From Verrucomicrobiota bacterium (GTDB lineage Bacteria > Verrucomicrobiota > Kiritimatiellia > CAIQIC01 > Lenti-01), in contig JAKLIL010000072.1 of assembly GCA_022709625.1 (NCBI GenBank), positions 1-7,651 on the forward strand: a DNA stretch of 7,651 nt, in the 5' to 3' direction. Positions 7,002 through 7,651 of this stretch are shown piece after piece (position 1 is the stretch's first letter; every line of letters begins with the position of its first letter). The position numbers and the translations under genes are program-made. Below the pieces are notes generated by a model, which was given only the letters and a program-made list of their open reading frames with translations, made no database searches and was not told the DNA's origin.

Positions 7002-7651
7002 ATGAAAGTGCGCTGGCTGGCACCTCTCACGTTTGCGCTGACGGCGTTGCTTTGGGCCCTGGCGACCTGGCCGCTTCCCGGTATCTTTGCCAGGCGATTC
7101 CCTGCTCGGCGCTGAACGTGCAACGCCAACCGCCCCAATACGTGGTGCCGGGCGACCACCTGCAACTCCTGTATCGCTTTTGGCTGTTTTCCGATTTCGT
7201 GGAAGGGCACAGCCCATTCGGCACCAATTTGTACGAGTTCAACCGCCGCAACGACGCGGCGCGCCGCCAGCCCGGCGCCTACTACCTGCCGTTTTCCCTG
7301 GTCTATCATGGCGGCGCCAAGCTGCTGGGCCCCGCGTTCGGCTGGAACCTCACGGGGTTCCTGTCCTTGTGGCTGACGTATTTCTTCACGGCGCTGCTGC
7401 TGCGGTTCTACGCGGCGGATGCCTGGCGGCCGCTCGTCTTCGGCGCGCTGGCCGTGCTCTTTCCCTACCGCTATCTTGCGCTGCTGGGCGGCAGTCCCAC
7501 GGGCTTCGCCATGCTGTGGCCGCCCCTCGTGGCGCTGGGTCTGGAATGGGGCTGGCGCCGCGGGCGCGCCATGGGCGGAATTGTCGCGGGCCTCGGCCTC
7601 CTGCTGGCCTGCGGCACGGATCTGCAACTGTTTTTCTTCGTCCTGCTGCTG
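7002..7651 (+). pseudogene. Multi-pass membrane protein (GT-C-like), 5' part, split by an apparent one-base frameshift
   Basis: From the ATG at 7002 a frame of 37 codons gives a basic start, a membrane helix and ATWPLPGIFAR, then stops at 7113-7115. A second frame is open from at least 7094 to the window edge (186 codons) and reads as a membrane protein: VVPGDHLQLLYRFWLFSDF, then GTNLYEFN, then several hydrophobic segments (about 7345-7420, 7435-7480, 7500-7550, 7580-7651). Adding one base at AGGCG (7092-7096) joins them as ...GIFAR-AIPCSALN.... The joined protein resembles GT-C or YfhO-like membrane proteins, with an N-terminal helix followed by an outer-loop Asp (GDH; Asp52 after correction). 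The function is not identified. AGGG at 6988-6991 is a weak RBS ten bases upstream. The break may be a sequencing or assembly error or a true mutation; I cannot tell which. The 3' end is outside the window. Confidence 0.6.

Noticed and set aside
5059..7023. 654-codon open frame on the minus strand
   Set aside because: It is antisense to glpD, which is firmly identified. The translation is an Arg/Gly/Gln-rich shadow.
6986..7627. 213-codon open frame on the minus strand over the frameshifted gene
   Set aside because: It could be taken as the real gene because the plus strand is broken, but its Gln/Arg-rich sequence is the usual antisense of a Leu-rich membrane protein, and the plus frames show membrane helices and a GT-C-like outer loop.

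Overview
The window is a GC-rich (roughly two-thirds G+C by eye), densely coded piece of bacterial chromosome. The lipobox protein and the multi-pass membrane proteins with large extracytoplasmic domains point to a Gram-negative-type cell. Weak or absent Shine-Dalgarno sites and the style of the long GT-C, discoidin and SGNH proteins remind me of uncultured Hydrogenedentota, Planctomycetota or other PVC-type bacteria. That placement is an impression, not a demonstrated assignment. I see no rRNA, tRNA, CRISPR array, insertion sequence, phage gene or attachment site.

Layout. (1) Positions 1-269, minus strand: the N-terminal 89 codons of a ribbon-helix-helix DNA-binding protein, cut by the window edge. 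(2) 270-405: a comparatively AT-rich divergent intergenic region with a clean inverted repeat, probably holding promoters and an operator. (3) 406-921: a small outer-membrane-type lipoprotein of unknown function with a good RBS, followed by a factor-independent terminator at 954-983. (4) 994-3906: a 970-residue GT-C-type membrane glycosyltransferase-like protein with a long extracytoplasmic tail that includes a discoidin-like module and a C-terminal beta-sandwich. (5) 3935-5275: a membrane-anchored SGNH/GDSL hydrolase-like protein. (6) 5272-6912: an FAD-dependent glycerol-3-phosphate dehydrogenase (GlpD), overlapping the previous gene by 4 bases. (7) 7002-7651: the start of another multi-pass membrane protein of GT-C type, which needs a one-base frameshift near 7093-7095 to read as one protein and runs off the window.

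Genes 4 to 6 form a tight same-strand cluster. Genes 4 and 5 are separated by 28 bases that contain a ten-codon mini-ORF touching both neighbours, and genes 5 and 6 overlap as ATGA. Membrane glycosyltransferase, membrane acyl-ester or glycan hydrolase, and glycerol-3-phosphate oxidation fit a cell-envelope glycan or lipid theme, but no sequence feature proves that they share a pathway. I did not find a convincing new defence or mobile system. The points most worth a second look are the frameshift in the last gene, the mini-ORF relay, the His-for-Asp substitution in the SGNH motif, and the unusual domain order of the 970-residue protein.
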